In this document: positions 17,025 to 24,649 of the stretch, piece by piece
Numbering within the stretch: the stretch's first letter is position 1
Layout: every line of letters starts with the position of its first letter
Assembly (NCBI GenBank): GCA_002170005.2
Contig: NHGT02000026.1
Coordinates: forward strand, 41,463-75,884
DNA: 34,422 nucleotides
Reading direction: 5' to 3'
From: a bacterium TMED144
GTDB lineage: Bacteria > Fidelibacterota > Marinisomatia > Marinisomatales > TCS55
Made by a program: the position numbers and the translations under genes
The notes under the pieces: model-generated
The model's input: the letters and a program-made list of their open reading frames with translations, nothing else
Database searches by the model: none
What the model was told of the DNA's origin: nothing

Positions 17025-18176
17025 CTATCTACCATATTTCATATGAGCCTTGGTAAATGTATCCGAAGCTAAAGCTGATAAAAGCGATGTCTCGAGTGCA
17101 AGAGCAGAAGCACAAATAATTTCAGCTAGTTTTTTGGATGAATTCTCACCTTCATGGCATCCTAAAAGCTTAAGATTTTGCTGTTGAGCCAAAAGACGAG
17201 TACCACCTCCTACAGTGCCTACAGTCATACTAGGCATTGTTAATCTAAATTTAACACCTTCATTAACTGATTCTATTTGAAAGTGGCCAATTGAATTCTC
17301 AGCTACACAAGCAGTGTCTTGTCCAGTAGCTAAATAAATTGCTGTTAAGGCATTTGAAATATGTAAATGTGTACCTTGTGTACCAGCTAACCGAGAAGTT
17401 GTGGGTCCAAGCTCCTGATACTTTTCAAGCTCAGATATATCGACATTAAGTATTCTTTGGACAATAGAGCTTTTTATGGTTGTTTCAGCGATGACACTAT
17501 GCCCTCTGCCCATAATCATGTTTCTAGCTGAAGCTTTTTTATCACTATTGAAACCTGACTCTAAAAAGAAATCCGCTCCAGTTTTTTCTTTTATATAATC
17601 ACATGCAACTTTAGCTGCTAATGTCACCATATTTTGCCCAGCAGCATTACCTGTATCTAAAACAAAATCCAATATTACATAGTTTTGAATTGGGTATTGA
17701 TCAATTCTTAACAACTTTCCATAATTTGATGTAGAGTCTGAGACATTTTTTATATCTTGGTGGTGCTTGTTAACCCATTGTATAAAATCAGAAGATCTAT
17801 TCAAATCTTCAAAAATAAAAACTGGGGCTCTTGAGAGTTCTTGCTTTATGTGCTTAACTGTGACACCTCCACACCGTTGAGCTGCCATCATGCCTCTATT
17901 CATTGATAATGCAAGAGTCCCCTCGAGAGTACATATTGGTACATGAAATTCGCCTTGAGCATAATCACCATTTATATCTAATGGGCCTGCAATTGCCATT
18001 GGAATATTCATAAATCCGATATGATTTTCTATAATACCTTTTAAATCTTCCGGCTCATTTTGAAGATTTGAAGAATATTTAAAGTTGATTTTAGAATTTA
18101 ACCAATCTAAACGATCTTGCGTATCCTTGCTATCATACCCGCTAGGAATTTTTGTCTGTTGTTGCTTCTCAGGCAT
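17025..18176 (-). CDS. HMG-CoA reductase-like protein, class I type, altered active site
   Basis: 383 residues, catalytic domain only, with no membrane anchor. The fold and substrate motifs are those of class I HMG-CoA reductase: E-N-H-I-G-F then A-G-P-L, T-L-E-G with the catalytic Glu85, S-R-A-P-V (Arg116), S-D-K-K (212-214) with the catalytic lysine, G-R-G-H-S-V, His272, G-Q-D with Asp287 and G-T-V-G-G-G-T. Two sites deviate. The cofactor motif D-A-M-G-M-N-M reads N-A-A-G-Q-N-M (177-183). In a gapless alignment with the human C-terminus, the catalytic histidine of A-A-G-H-L-V-K-S-H-M falls on Thr373 in A-S-D-T-F-T-K-A-H-M. It is the first gene of the four-gene ether-lipid run (11 bases before the acyltransferase). 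It may make mevalonate or reduce another acyl-CoA. Confidence 0.8.
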   Translation of the reverse strand: MPEKQQQTKIPSGYDSKDTQDRLDWLNSKINFKYSSNLQNEPEDLKGIIENHIGFMNIPMAIAGPLDINGDYAQGEFHVPICTLEGTLALSMNRGMMAAQRCGGVTVKHIKQELSRAPVFIFEDLNRSSDFIQWVNKHHQDIKNVSDSTSNYGKLLRIDQYPIQNYVILDFVLDTGNAAGQNMVTLAAKVACDYIKEKTGADFFLESGFNSDKKASARNMIMGRGHSVIAETTIKSSIVQRILNVDISELEKYQELGPTTSRLAGTQGTHLHISNALTAIYLATGQDTACVAENSIGHFQIESVNEGVKFRLTMPSMTVGTVGGGTRLLAQQQNLKLLGCHEGENSSKKLAEIICASALALETSLLSALASDTFTKAHMKYGR

Positions 18177-18252
18177 TTATTTCTATTCTTTCTAAAGTAT
18201 TAAAATAATATAAGATGAATTTAACAGATAAAAGTTAAAGGTTCCATTGGAA

Positions 18253-19227
18253 CTATTTTAAGTGATTCATTCTGTAAAGATTTTTTACCCAGTCTGAATC
18301 TTCTTTTGACAAAGCATCCCCGAGAGTTTTTGCAACCCCAACTTGCTTTGTGTTTCTTTGCCCAAGCAAAACACAACCCGTTGGTGAATCTTCTAATAGA
18401 GGTCCAATTAGTCCATGCAATACAGGATTTGGATGATAAGAAAATTTTCTTACTAACTCTTTTTTATTTTCTAGCATACAGTTAAGAATTTTTTGATCAA
18501 AAAAATCTTTAATTTTTAGTCTATGGTCACCTTTTTGAAACGTTGGAGGAGTTAAGTATTTACCTGTTAAAAGGCCGTGTTTTATTGGTGAAAAAAAGCA
18601 AACTCCTAAATTATTTAACGATATATATTGCTTAAGACCGCTAGATTTATAATCGCTATCCATTACATTGCGATAAGGTTGCACAACATCAAAATTGTAT
18701 TTGTCTATGTATTTCATTATCTTTATACAATCCCAGTCTGAAATCCCTAAAAATCGAATTTTTCCATTTTTTTGATAACCATCAATTATTTTAATTGCAT
18801 CAAAAAAATGTTTTTCCTCTTTGAAATTGCAATGATGCAAATATAACAAATCAATATAATCTGTATTTAAGTTTTTAAACGATCTATCAATATTTTTTTT
18901 TATGAGTTTAGGATGATAGAAATGTTCATATTCACCCATATCCCAACCAACCTTGGTTGCTAAAAAAATACTTGATCTTGATATATCTTTCCAAACCTCA
19001 CCAATAATTTTTTCAGATATACCATCTCCATACACATCAGCAGTATCCCAGTGATTTATACCTGCATCAAAAGCTTTTCTCAGAACATTAATGCTATCGT
19101 CTTTGCTCTGATTTGCCCATCCAACCGGAATATTTTTTCCTACAGTTCCTGGGCCCCCAAAAGCCCAAGTGCCTAGGCTAATAGTCGAAACTGTTTCATC
19201 TGTCTTACCTAATTTGATATATTTCAT
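18253..19227 (-). CDS. Aldo/keto reductase
   Basis: 324 residues. A TIM-barrel NADPH enzyme with the full AKR tetrad: Asp61 and Tyr66 in W-D-T-A-D-V-Y-G, Lys92 in L-A-T-K-V-G-W, and His131 in L-L-Y-L-H-H. The N-terminal L-G-T-W-A-F-G-G and the C-terminal G-C-V-L-L-G-Q-R-N cofactor loop are typical of the AKR11/12 / YghZ-like group. It reduces aldehydes or ketones to alcohols; the substrate is not evident. It lies 76 bases upstream of the HMG-CoA-reductase-like gene on the same strand, so it might be part of that transcript. Its start is only 27 bases from the divergent Smr gene, so promoters for the two must overlap. Confidence 0.9.
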   Translation of the reverse strand: MKYIKLGKTDETVSTISLGTWAFGGPGTVGKNIPVGWANQSKDDSINVLRKAFDAGINHWDTADVYGDGISEKIIGEVWKDISRSSIFLATKVGWDMGEYEHFYHPKLIKKNIDRSFKNLNTDYIDLLYLHHCNFKEEKHFFDAIKIIDGYQKNGKIRFLGISDWDCIKIMKYIDKYNFDVVQPYRNVMDSDYKSSGLKQYISLNNLGVCFFSPIKHGLLTGKYLTPPTFQKGDHRLKIKDFFDQKILNCMLENKKELVRKFSYHPNPVLHGLIGPLLEDSPTGCVLLGQRNTKQVGVAKTLGDALSKEDSDWVKNLYRMNHLK

Positions 19228-19254
19228 TAGAAAAATTATAATTTAAAAACTTAA

Positions 19255-19587
19255 ATGCAAAGTAGACTTAAAATAATTGATATAGGGCACAGTGGATACA
19301 GTTTAGATAGAGCAATTTCTGAGCTTGAATACAATGTCAATCTATGCTTAGAAAATGGTAATTTTAGAGCTATTAAGATTATCCATGGCCATGGAACTGG
19401 TGCTTTAAGAAAAGAGGTCCGAGAGTGGTGCAATTACAATGAAGGAAGATTTCAATCCATTGTATATGGAGAAGACTATGATCTTTTTGACAAAAATTCA
19501 GTTGAAATGAGAGCAGACTGTGGTTCTCCCTATGATAATGATTTAGGGATGAAAAATAGCGCAGTAACATATATTTGGCTACGTTAA
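19255..19587 (+). CDS. Stand-alone Smr-domain protein
   Basis: 110 residues that consist almost entirely of the Smr (small MutS-related) domain: I-D-I-G-H-S-G-Y-S at the start, in place of the usual D-L-R/H-G, the A-I-S-E-L-E helix, and the signature I-K-I-I-H-G-H-G-T-G-A-L-R-K (40-53). In MutS2 this domain has endonuclease activity on branched DNA or acts on collided ribosomes. Here there is no MutS2 ATPase, so it is a free-standing Smr protein. The polar C-terminus contains a Y-G-E-D-Y-D strand. It is divergent from the aldo/keto reductase and 38 bases upstream of the hydroxylase. Confidence 0.85.
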   Translation: MQSRLKIIDIGHSGYSLDRAISELEYNVNLCLENGNFRAIKIIHGHGTGALRKEVREWCNYNEGRFQSIVYGEDYDLFDKNSVEMRADCGSPYDNDLGMKNSAVTYIWLR

Positions 19588-19625
19588 TTTGAAATTTTAA
19601 ATCTTTAATTTAAATTATAATTCAA

Positions 19626-20534
19626 ATGAATAATAAATACGATATACTATTCAAACATCAAGTACCTAACTCAATGGATGGAATAATTATTTTTGGAAAG
19701 GATGATAATTATTTAAAGCCTCAGCAATATAATAAAATAACAGATTTAGAAAATGAAATTTGGGCTGAATTATATAATAACGTTTCAGAACTACAGAAAA
19801 AATATGCATCTAAAGAATTTTTAGATGGATTGAAAAAACTTTCTATACCAAAAGATAATTTTCCAGATTTTAAATTAATATCAAAGGAGCTTTTTAATGC
19901 ATCCAAATGGGAACTTATTTCAGTAGCTGGTTTTTTAACAGAAGAGCTTTTCTTCGACCTGAATTCGCAGAGAAAATTCCCAGTAACGGATATCATAAGA
20001 AAATCCCCACGATTTGACGAAAAATACTATGGAGAAGATATTGTTAATGATGAAGGTTATACACCTGAGCCAGATATTTTTCATGATGTACAGGGTCATA
20101 TTCCTTTACTAGCAAACACAGAATATTCTAACTTTTTACATAAAGTTGGTATTCTTGGTGACAAAATCATAAAAAATGAGCTTGGCTTATCAAAAGATTT
20201 GATAGATCACAATCTAAAGCGCTTACAAAATTTTGCATGGTGGACATATGAATTTGGACTTTTAAAAAAACAAAATTTAAATTCAGTTAATGACATTGAC
20301 TATGAAATCTACGGATCTGGAATTTTATCATCGCAATCAGAAATATTAAATATTGTTAATTGTGCTAAAGATAAATCTTACCAATCAGTTTTCCTGCCCT
20401 ATGATATAGATGAAATTGTATTGACAAGTTTTAACTACTCTAACATTCAAGATAGATATTATGTCATTGATTCAATGAGTTCACTGTATCAATCGTTTGA
20501 TGACAACCAGAACTTGTTTTTTTACCAAGGTTAG
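19626..20534 (+). CDS. Pterin-dependent aromatic amino acid hydroxylase (phenylalanine 4-monooxygenase-like)
   Basis: 302 residues, the size of bacterial PhhA. The non-haem iron site is complete: P-E-P-D-I-F-H-D-V-Q-G-H-I-P-L-L supplies His153 and His158, and W-W-T-Y-E-F-G-L supplies Glu209. D-I-I-R and the C-terminal S-F-N-Y-S region also fit. With tetrahydropterin and O2 it would hydroxylate phenylalanine to tyrosine; tyrosine or tryptophan as substrate cannot be excluded. No ACT regulatory domain precedes the catalytic domain, as in bacterial enzymes. No pterin-4a-carbinolamine dehydratase (phhB) is adjacent. Its TAG stop is followed in the same frame, two codons later, by the putative ATC start of the next gene. 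Confidence 0.9.
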   Translation: MNNKYDILFKHQVPNSMDGIIIFGKDDNYLKPQQYNKITDLENEIWAELYNNVSELQKKYASKEFLDGLKKLSIPKDNFPDFKLISKELFNASKWELISVAGFLTEELFFDLNSQRKFPVTDIIRKSPRFDEKYYGEDIVNDEGYTPEPDIFHDVQGHIPLLANTEYSNFLHKVGILGDKIIKNELGLSKDLIDHNLKRLQNFAWWTYEFGLLKKQNLNSVNDIDYEIYGSGILSSQSEILNIVNCAKDKSYQSVFLPYDIDEIVLTSFNYSNIQDRYYVIDSMSSLYQSFDDNQNLFFYQG

Positions 20535-20537
20535 AAT

Positions 20538-21089
20538 ATCAAAAAATTTATTCTTAAAATTTTTTTTATAAGCGCTGTTAGCTATTTTTACAACTGCTCA
20601 AATAATTCATTGTCTAATTATAATAATGATGATCTTATTTTTAAATCTGATTCATTATTGAAAGCACATTCAAACGATGAACAAGTAAAAAAACTTATTC
20701 TAGCTGCTAAAGTTAAAGAGTTAAAAAAAAATTTAAATTCAAATCTGTATATTGAAATTTTGAAAATAGATCCCAAAAATCCTATTGCATTGTATGTATT
20801 TCATATGCAAGCGGGAAAATTGCATCATCAGAAAAGCTACAAAAATGGCCAATGGGATGCCATACAATCATTTCATAAAGCTGCAGCACAAATAGATACC
20901 CTTGGAGAGCCGTATTTTTGGATAGGTAAATCCTATGAAAAAAAAGATGAAATGGATTTCGATTCGGCTTTAGAATCTTATGATAAAGCATTAGACTTAT
21001 TTTTAGCTGATTCTACTAGAAAAATGGTAGAAACTGCATTAAAAGAGCTAACTAAGAAAAAAACAATCTATAAAAATTTCTGGAAATGA
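20538..21089 (+). CDS. TPR-containing lipoprotein; likely ATC start
   Basis: Read from the ATC at 20538 the protein has 183 residues and begins with a textbook lipoprotein signal peptide: K-K-F-I-L-K, a hydrophobic core, and F-Y-N-C with Cys20. The first conventional initiator, TTG at 20610, lies after that cysteine and would destroy the export signal. An in-frame TAG at 20532-20534 blocks any earlier start. The mature part is helical. Residues in Y-F-W-I-G-K-S-Y and D-S-A-L-E-S-Y-D-K-A-L match tetratricopeptide repeats, so it is probably a periplasm-facing protein-binding module. Asn at -1 of the lipobox is unusual, but the same is seen in the lipoprotein at 1-194. Partner unknown; the motor operon begins 148 bases downstream on the same strand. 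Confidence 0.7.
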   Translation: MKKFILKIFFISAVSYFYNCSNNSLSNYNNDDLIFKSDSLLKAHSNDEQVKKLILAAKVKELKKNLNSNLYIEILKIDPKNPIALYVFHMQAGKLHHQKSYKNGQWDAIQSFHKAAAQIDTLGEPYFWIGKSYEKKDEMDFDSALESYDKALDLFLADSTRKMVETALKELTKKKTIYKNFWK

Positions 21090-21148
21090 TTGTGGCATGA
21101 TTTTTGTTTAAAAAAATGCAGTAAATAGTTAAAAATGTTTTATCATTT

Positions 21149-21177
21149 TTGACTTGGTTTAGTTAACAATATATTGT
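21149..21177 (+). promoter_or_regulatory. Likely promoter of the motor operon
   Basis: TTGACT at 21149-21154, a 17-bp spacer, and TATTGT at 21172-21177 as -10 element lie about 60 bases before the first start codon. The -35 element is good and the -10 element is weak. A weak -10 overlapped by a palindrome would suit a regulated promoter. The 148-bp gap is the largest on this strand after 7 kb and a transcription start is expected here. Confidence 0.45.
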
Positions 21178-21180
21178 TAA
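21163..21180. promoter_or_regulatory. 18-bp perfect palindrome, candidate operator
   Basis: TTAACAATATATTGTTAA is its own reverse complement over all 18 bases. It overlaps the predicted -10 element of the motor operon, which is where a dimeric repressor would block polymerase. It lacks a G/C-rich stem and a following T-run, so it does not look like a terminator. Short palindromes do occur by chance in AT-rich DNA, but this length at this position is uncommon. Confidence 0.5.
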
Positions 21181-21237
21181 ACTTAGCTACTAAAGATAAA
21201 TTTCTTTTAAATGCCACTAAATCCGAGGTAAAGATAA

Positions 21238-22467
21238 ATGGCAAAAAAAATAAGAATGTATTTCTCGTTCTCTAGAGCGACGTACATATTCTTTGCGTCT
21301 GCATTGTTTGCGCAAGAACCACAAACCATAAGCGGTACTTTAACAGATACCAATAACGAGCCAGTAGTTCAAAGCACAATTCTACTTTTGAAGCCTGATG
21401 GCACTGAGCACAAACGAACCGAAACCTCTAAAAAAAGACTTGGCAGAGGGGGTGGTAAATTTGAATTTAAAGATGTTGAGCCAGGCAATTATACTTTACA
21501 ATCTGATGGTGGTGAATTAGGCAGCCTCAATTTTGAACTGGAAGTAATAGATGCTGAAATTAAACTTGGTGATATCAAACTTTCTTTATCGGATGCCTCA
21601 TCGGAAAACACCAATTCTCAAAATCAAGAAATGCTACCTGAAATGGTTAGTACTAGTGACCCAACTGAATCAAATAATCAAGAAAATAGCGAACAAACCA
21701 ATGGCATCAATGAAAACAATATCACAAATGCTTTCACTCCAGATCCCAACAAAGACTACATATTAAATGAACTAAGCTTTGAGATAAAGAAAATGACAGC
21801 TGAAGTTAAATATTTAAACGAAGAATTAGAGGACCTCAAAGCTCTGAGCAAAATGTGGGTCAATCCATTGGCTATATATTCGAAAGAAATTATCATGAAA
21901 AATGGGTCGACAGTTTTTGGAAAAATTGTGTACCAAGACGAAGAACAGCTAAAGGTAGAATCTCTTGTCGGTTATCTTATTATTAATAGAAGCGATGTTG
22001 TAAGAATTGTTGATAACGTTGTAACTGAAGAACAGGCAGAATATGTCCCGGAGCAAGTTAGAGATAGCTATACTCCACCTCCTATGCCAAAACTTGCTCA
22101 ACCACAGTACACCTCTGCAGAAAGAAGCAACGATAAAAAATACTCTGCAAATTGTGTTCTTTTAGGAAATATAACAGAAAAAAAAGATGCACAAGGAAAC
22201 ATAGTTTTCAATGGTGAGATAAAAAATATTGGAGGAAGAAGATCGGACTTTGTTAAAGTAGATTTTGTTTTTAGAAAAAATTGGAGTGGAGAAACAAAGA
22301 CGCTGACAACATTTGTTAGAGGAGGTTATCATACTTTTGATTCAGGCATAACAACTGATGCTACATTATTACCTGGCGCTACTGGTGCATTCGAATTGTA
22401 TGTGCCCAATGATTTTGGATCATTCATTGGTTACTCATATGTAATTGATTGGGAAGAATATGAATAA
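21238..22467 (+). CDS. Exported regulatory-like/FxLYD-type protein, first gene of motor operon
   Basis: 409 residues, with a GAGG Shine-Dalgarno at 21225-21228. A signal peptide ends near F-A-Q-E (about residue 26). A carboxypeptidase-regulatory-like beta-sandwich follows at about 29-118 (I-S-G-T-L-T-D, then F-E-F-K-D-V-E-P-G-N-Y-T-L). A low-complexity Asn/Gln/Ser/Glu linker covers 119-168, a coiled coil about 172-206, a small SH3-like beta-barrel about 217-258 (N-G-S-T-V-F-G-K-I-V), a Pro-rich linker 270-292, and a C-terminal sandwich 300-409 with I-K-N-I-G-G and L-P-G-A-T-G-A-F, resembling FxLYD domains. This reads as a multi-domain periplasmic scaffold. It overlaps the next gene by 8 bp. 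No known flagellar protein has this architecture. Confidence 0.7.
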   Translation: MAKKIRMYFSFSRATYIFFASALFAQEPQTISGTLTDTNNEPVVQSTILLLKPDGTEHKRTETSKKRLGRGGGKFEFKDVEPGNYTLQSDGGELGSLNFELEVIDAEIKLGDIKLSLSDASSENTNSQNQEMLPEMVSTSDPTESNNQENSEQTNGINENNITNAFTPDPNKDYILNELSFEIKKMTAEVKYLNEELEDLKALSKMWVNPLAIYSKEIIMKNGSTVFGKIVYQDEEQLKVESLVGYLIINRSDVVRIVDNVVTEEQAEYVPEQVRDSYTPPPMPKLAQPQYTSAERSNDKKYSANCVLLGNITEKKDAQGNIVFNGEIKNIGGRRSDFVKVDFVFRKNWSGETKTLTTFVRGGYHTFDSGITTDATLLPGATGAFELYVPNDFGSFIGYSYVIDWEEYE

Positions 22468-23302
22468 AAAATTAATTAAGTTTTTTTCACACATTTCATT
22501 TATCGCGGCGGTTGCAAACAGCAGTAGTTATGCACAGGAAACTCCGCTCTCTGAAATCTTTTTTCTAGATTTAGGTATTGTAATTGAGCCTTCCAAAGGA
22601 GATGAATCGTATACTAGAAAAATAGACAAACCCTCTGAGGAGGTAAGCTTTAAAATAAAGAAAGTTGAAAGCGGAAGTGTAATGATGGCCTCATCTAAGG
22701 AATTATTATCAACTTTAGATAGAGTCAATGAGAGATTAAATAATTTAGAAAAATCTTTTCAAACTGAAATGCGGGCTCTCCATGACAAAAATGCTGAACT
22801 TGCAACTGCTTTAGATAATATTAATAATTTTAACTTTTACGAGGATGAACCAGGCCTTGTAGAAAAAAATATTTTACTACCTAACAAACAAAAAAACACT
22901 AATAAAATAGTTGAGAAAGTTAAAATGCCAATTTTCAATAAAGCAGTTTATATGACTGGAGTCTTTGCTTATCAAAGAGAGGACTATGAGGATGCACTTG
23001 AATATTTTTCAAGATTGAACACTTCAATTGCTAGCAACGAAGACAAAGAAAATATTTTTTACTGGATGGCAGACTCTTATCAGCGATTAGGTCAATATGA
23101 TGATGCACTTAACCTCCTAGAGAAAATCATGGAATTTGGCGATTTAAGAATCGATGATGCTCTTATTAAAAAAGGATTGCTTCATAGAAAATTAGGCGAT
23201 GAAGATTTAGCGCTAGCAGCATTCAATGACGTAGTTTTGGGACATCCTAACAGTGAATATTTACGACTTGCTCAAATGGAATTAAAAAAAATAGATAAGT
23301 AA
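22460..23302 (+). CDS. CpoB/YbgF-like coiled-coil and TPR periplasmic protein
   Basis: 280 residues from the ATG at 22460, chosen because it starts the signal peptide M-N-K-K-L-I-K-F-F and overlaps the previous stop (ATGAATAA); an ATG at 22445 is possible. Cleavage is probably after S-Y-A-Q (about residue 26). A coiled coil covers about 80-122 (L-D-R-V-N-E-R-L-N-N-L-E), and the C-terminal 120 residues carry three TPRs, e.g. G-V-F-A-Y-Q-R-E-D-Y-E-D-A-L-E-Y-F and D-S-Y-Q-R-L-G-Q-Y-D-D-A-L. This order, coiled coil then TPR, is that of CpoB/YbgF in the Tol-Pal system, where it links to peptidoglycan synthesis and outer-membrane constriction. Here it accompanies MotA/MotB, so it may play an analogous envelope-linking role. 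Confidence 0.75.
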   Translation: MNKKLIKFFSHISFIAAVANSSSYAQETPLSEIFFLDLGIVIEPSKGDESYTRKIDKPSEEVSFKIKKVESGSVMMASSKELLSTLDRVNERLNNLEKSFQTEMRALHDKNAELATALDNINNFNFYEDEPGLVEKNILLPNKQKNTNKIVEKVKMPIFNKAVYMTGVFAYQREDYEDALEYFSRLNTSIASNEDKENIFYWMADSYQRLGQYDDALNLLEKIMEFGDLRIDDALIKKGLLHRKLGDEDLALAAFNDVVLGHPNSEYLRLAQMELKKIDK

Positions 23303-23303
23303 T

Positions 23304-24647
23304 ATGCTAAAGCTCATCAGGTATATAATTGCTATTACTATTATCATAAATAGTTCTTATAGTGCAACCAGGATTGCTTATTTAAGACCTGGTCCAATGA
23401 TGAAAATTCCTTTTTCTATGATTGGTACATCCCCTTATCTTTTTACAGCAGGTTTTGGGACAGAATTCCATAACTTGGCACCTATTAATACAGCAAAAGG
23501 ATTTTATTATAATATGCAAGCTGGGGGCTGGCTTTTAGGTTTTTCAACTGGCTCTGCTGGAGATACGACTAATATAGCAAATTTAGACGTTAGCACGTAT
23601 AGGGCCCCTGTAGAGTTTGGCTTTCATCTTCAGAGGCAATTATACTCAAAAGATAACATATCATTTTCGCTAGGGTTACAAGATATTGTATTTGAAAACA
23701 AGACTAGCGGATTAAACTTGGACCCCAATGAATTATCATTTTTCGGGGTTATAAGTAGCGAACAAATGATACGCGACTTCAAAGTTAATACATTTCTTGG
23801 CTTTGGAACTGGGGGATTTGGAGCTATCGATACAATTGAAGTCGATTCTCTAAAAACTTCGGGCACCTCTGCAGGTGTTTTTATGGGATTAATTTTCAAT
23901 ACTCCTTATCTTGATAAATGGGGAGGAATAGATATTGTGGGTGAATTCGATGGTAATGGCATCAATGTGGGACTCCGCATCCCCCTTACCTCGGATTATC
24001 GCCTGAACCTAGGATTCACCCACATAGAAAAATTACCAAATTGGAAAGATAGATACTGGGAAGGACACGCGGCGTTTACATTGGGTTTTGAGATTTCAGC
24101 TGCGCGAAGCTCTGGGGTAAAAATTCCAGGAGGAGGGCCCTCTCCAAATCTTTTACCTAACGATAAAATTTCTCAATCTAATGTTGATACAACACTAATG
24201 ATAGCTGATTACGCGGTAAATACACTAAGAGATTCAATGGGAATGATGAATAATGAAATGCGCAACTTAATGATTAGACTTGCCGCAATGGAACAACACT
24301 CAAAATTTTTAGAGGATTCTTTAAAAGCTGTTAAATTAAACAATAATGTAAGTGAACAAAAAATGAATGATGCAATGCGTCATTTATCTAGATCATTAAG
24401 GTATTTTTACGCTGGAAATTACAGATCATCGTTGCAAGAAGTAGAATCTGCCTTAGAATTAAACCCTAATCTTGCACTAGCATATGCAAGAAGAGGGTCC
24501 ATATATTATAAATTGGGAGATGTTCAAAGAGCGACTATCAATTGGAATCTTGCTCTAAGAATGGACCCTGAATACGATGACGTGAGAAATGTTTTAAAAG
24601 CCTTGCATGAAAATAGGCTTAAATCCACAACAATGATTGAGGAATAA
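23304..24647 (+). CDS. Predicted outer-membrane beta-barrel protein with C-terminal coiled coil and TPR
   Basis: 447 residues with a signal peptide ending near S-Y-S-A (about residue 21). Residues about 22-275 alternate short amphipathic strands rich in Gly and aromatic residues (F-T-A-G-F-G-T-E-F, G-G-W-L-L-G-F-S-T, F-L-G-F-G-T-G-G-F), consistent with an 8-12-strand outer-membrane barrel. A coiled coil lies at about 300-350, and the last 90 residues form two or more TPRs (Y-F-Y-A-G-N-Y-R-S-S-L, then A-L-A-Y-A-R-R-G-S-I-Y-Y-K-L-G-D). The stop is 2 bases before motA. A barrel with a periplasmic coiled-coil/TPR arm could connect the outer membrane to the inner-membrane motor; this is inference. 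No named family recognised. Confidence 0.65.
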   Translation: MLKLIRYIIAITIIINSSYSATRIAYLRPGPMMKIPFSMIGTSPYLFTAGFGTEFHNLAPINTAKGFYYNMQAGGWLLGFSTGSAGDTTNIANLDVSTYRAPVEFGFHLQRQLYSKDNISFSLGLQDIVFENKTSGLNLDPNELSFFGVISSEQMIRDFKVNTFLGFGTGGFGAIDTIEVDSLKTSGTSAGVFMGLIFNTPYLDKWGGIDIVGEFDGNGINVGLRIPLTSDYRLNLGFTHIEKLPNWKDRYWEGHAAFTLGFEISAARSSGVKIPGGGPSPNLLPNDKISQSNVDTTLMIADYAVNTLRDSMGMMNNEMRNLMIRLAAMEQHSKFLEDSLKAVKLNNNVSEQKMNDAMRHLSRSLRYFYAGNYRSSLQEVESALELNPNLALAYARRGSIYYKLGDVQRATINWNLALRMDPEYDDVRNVLKALHENRLKSTTMIEE

Positions 24648-24649
24648 AT

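Noticed and set aside
20610-20612. TTG as the start of the TPR lipoprotein gene.
   Set aside because: It lies after the lipidation cysteine, while an intact signal peptide is encoded in frame upstream.
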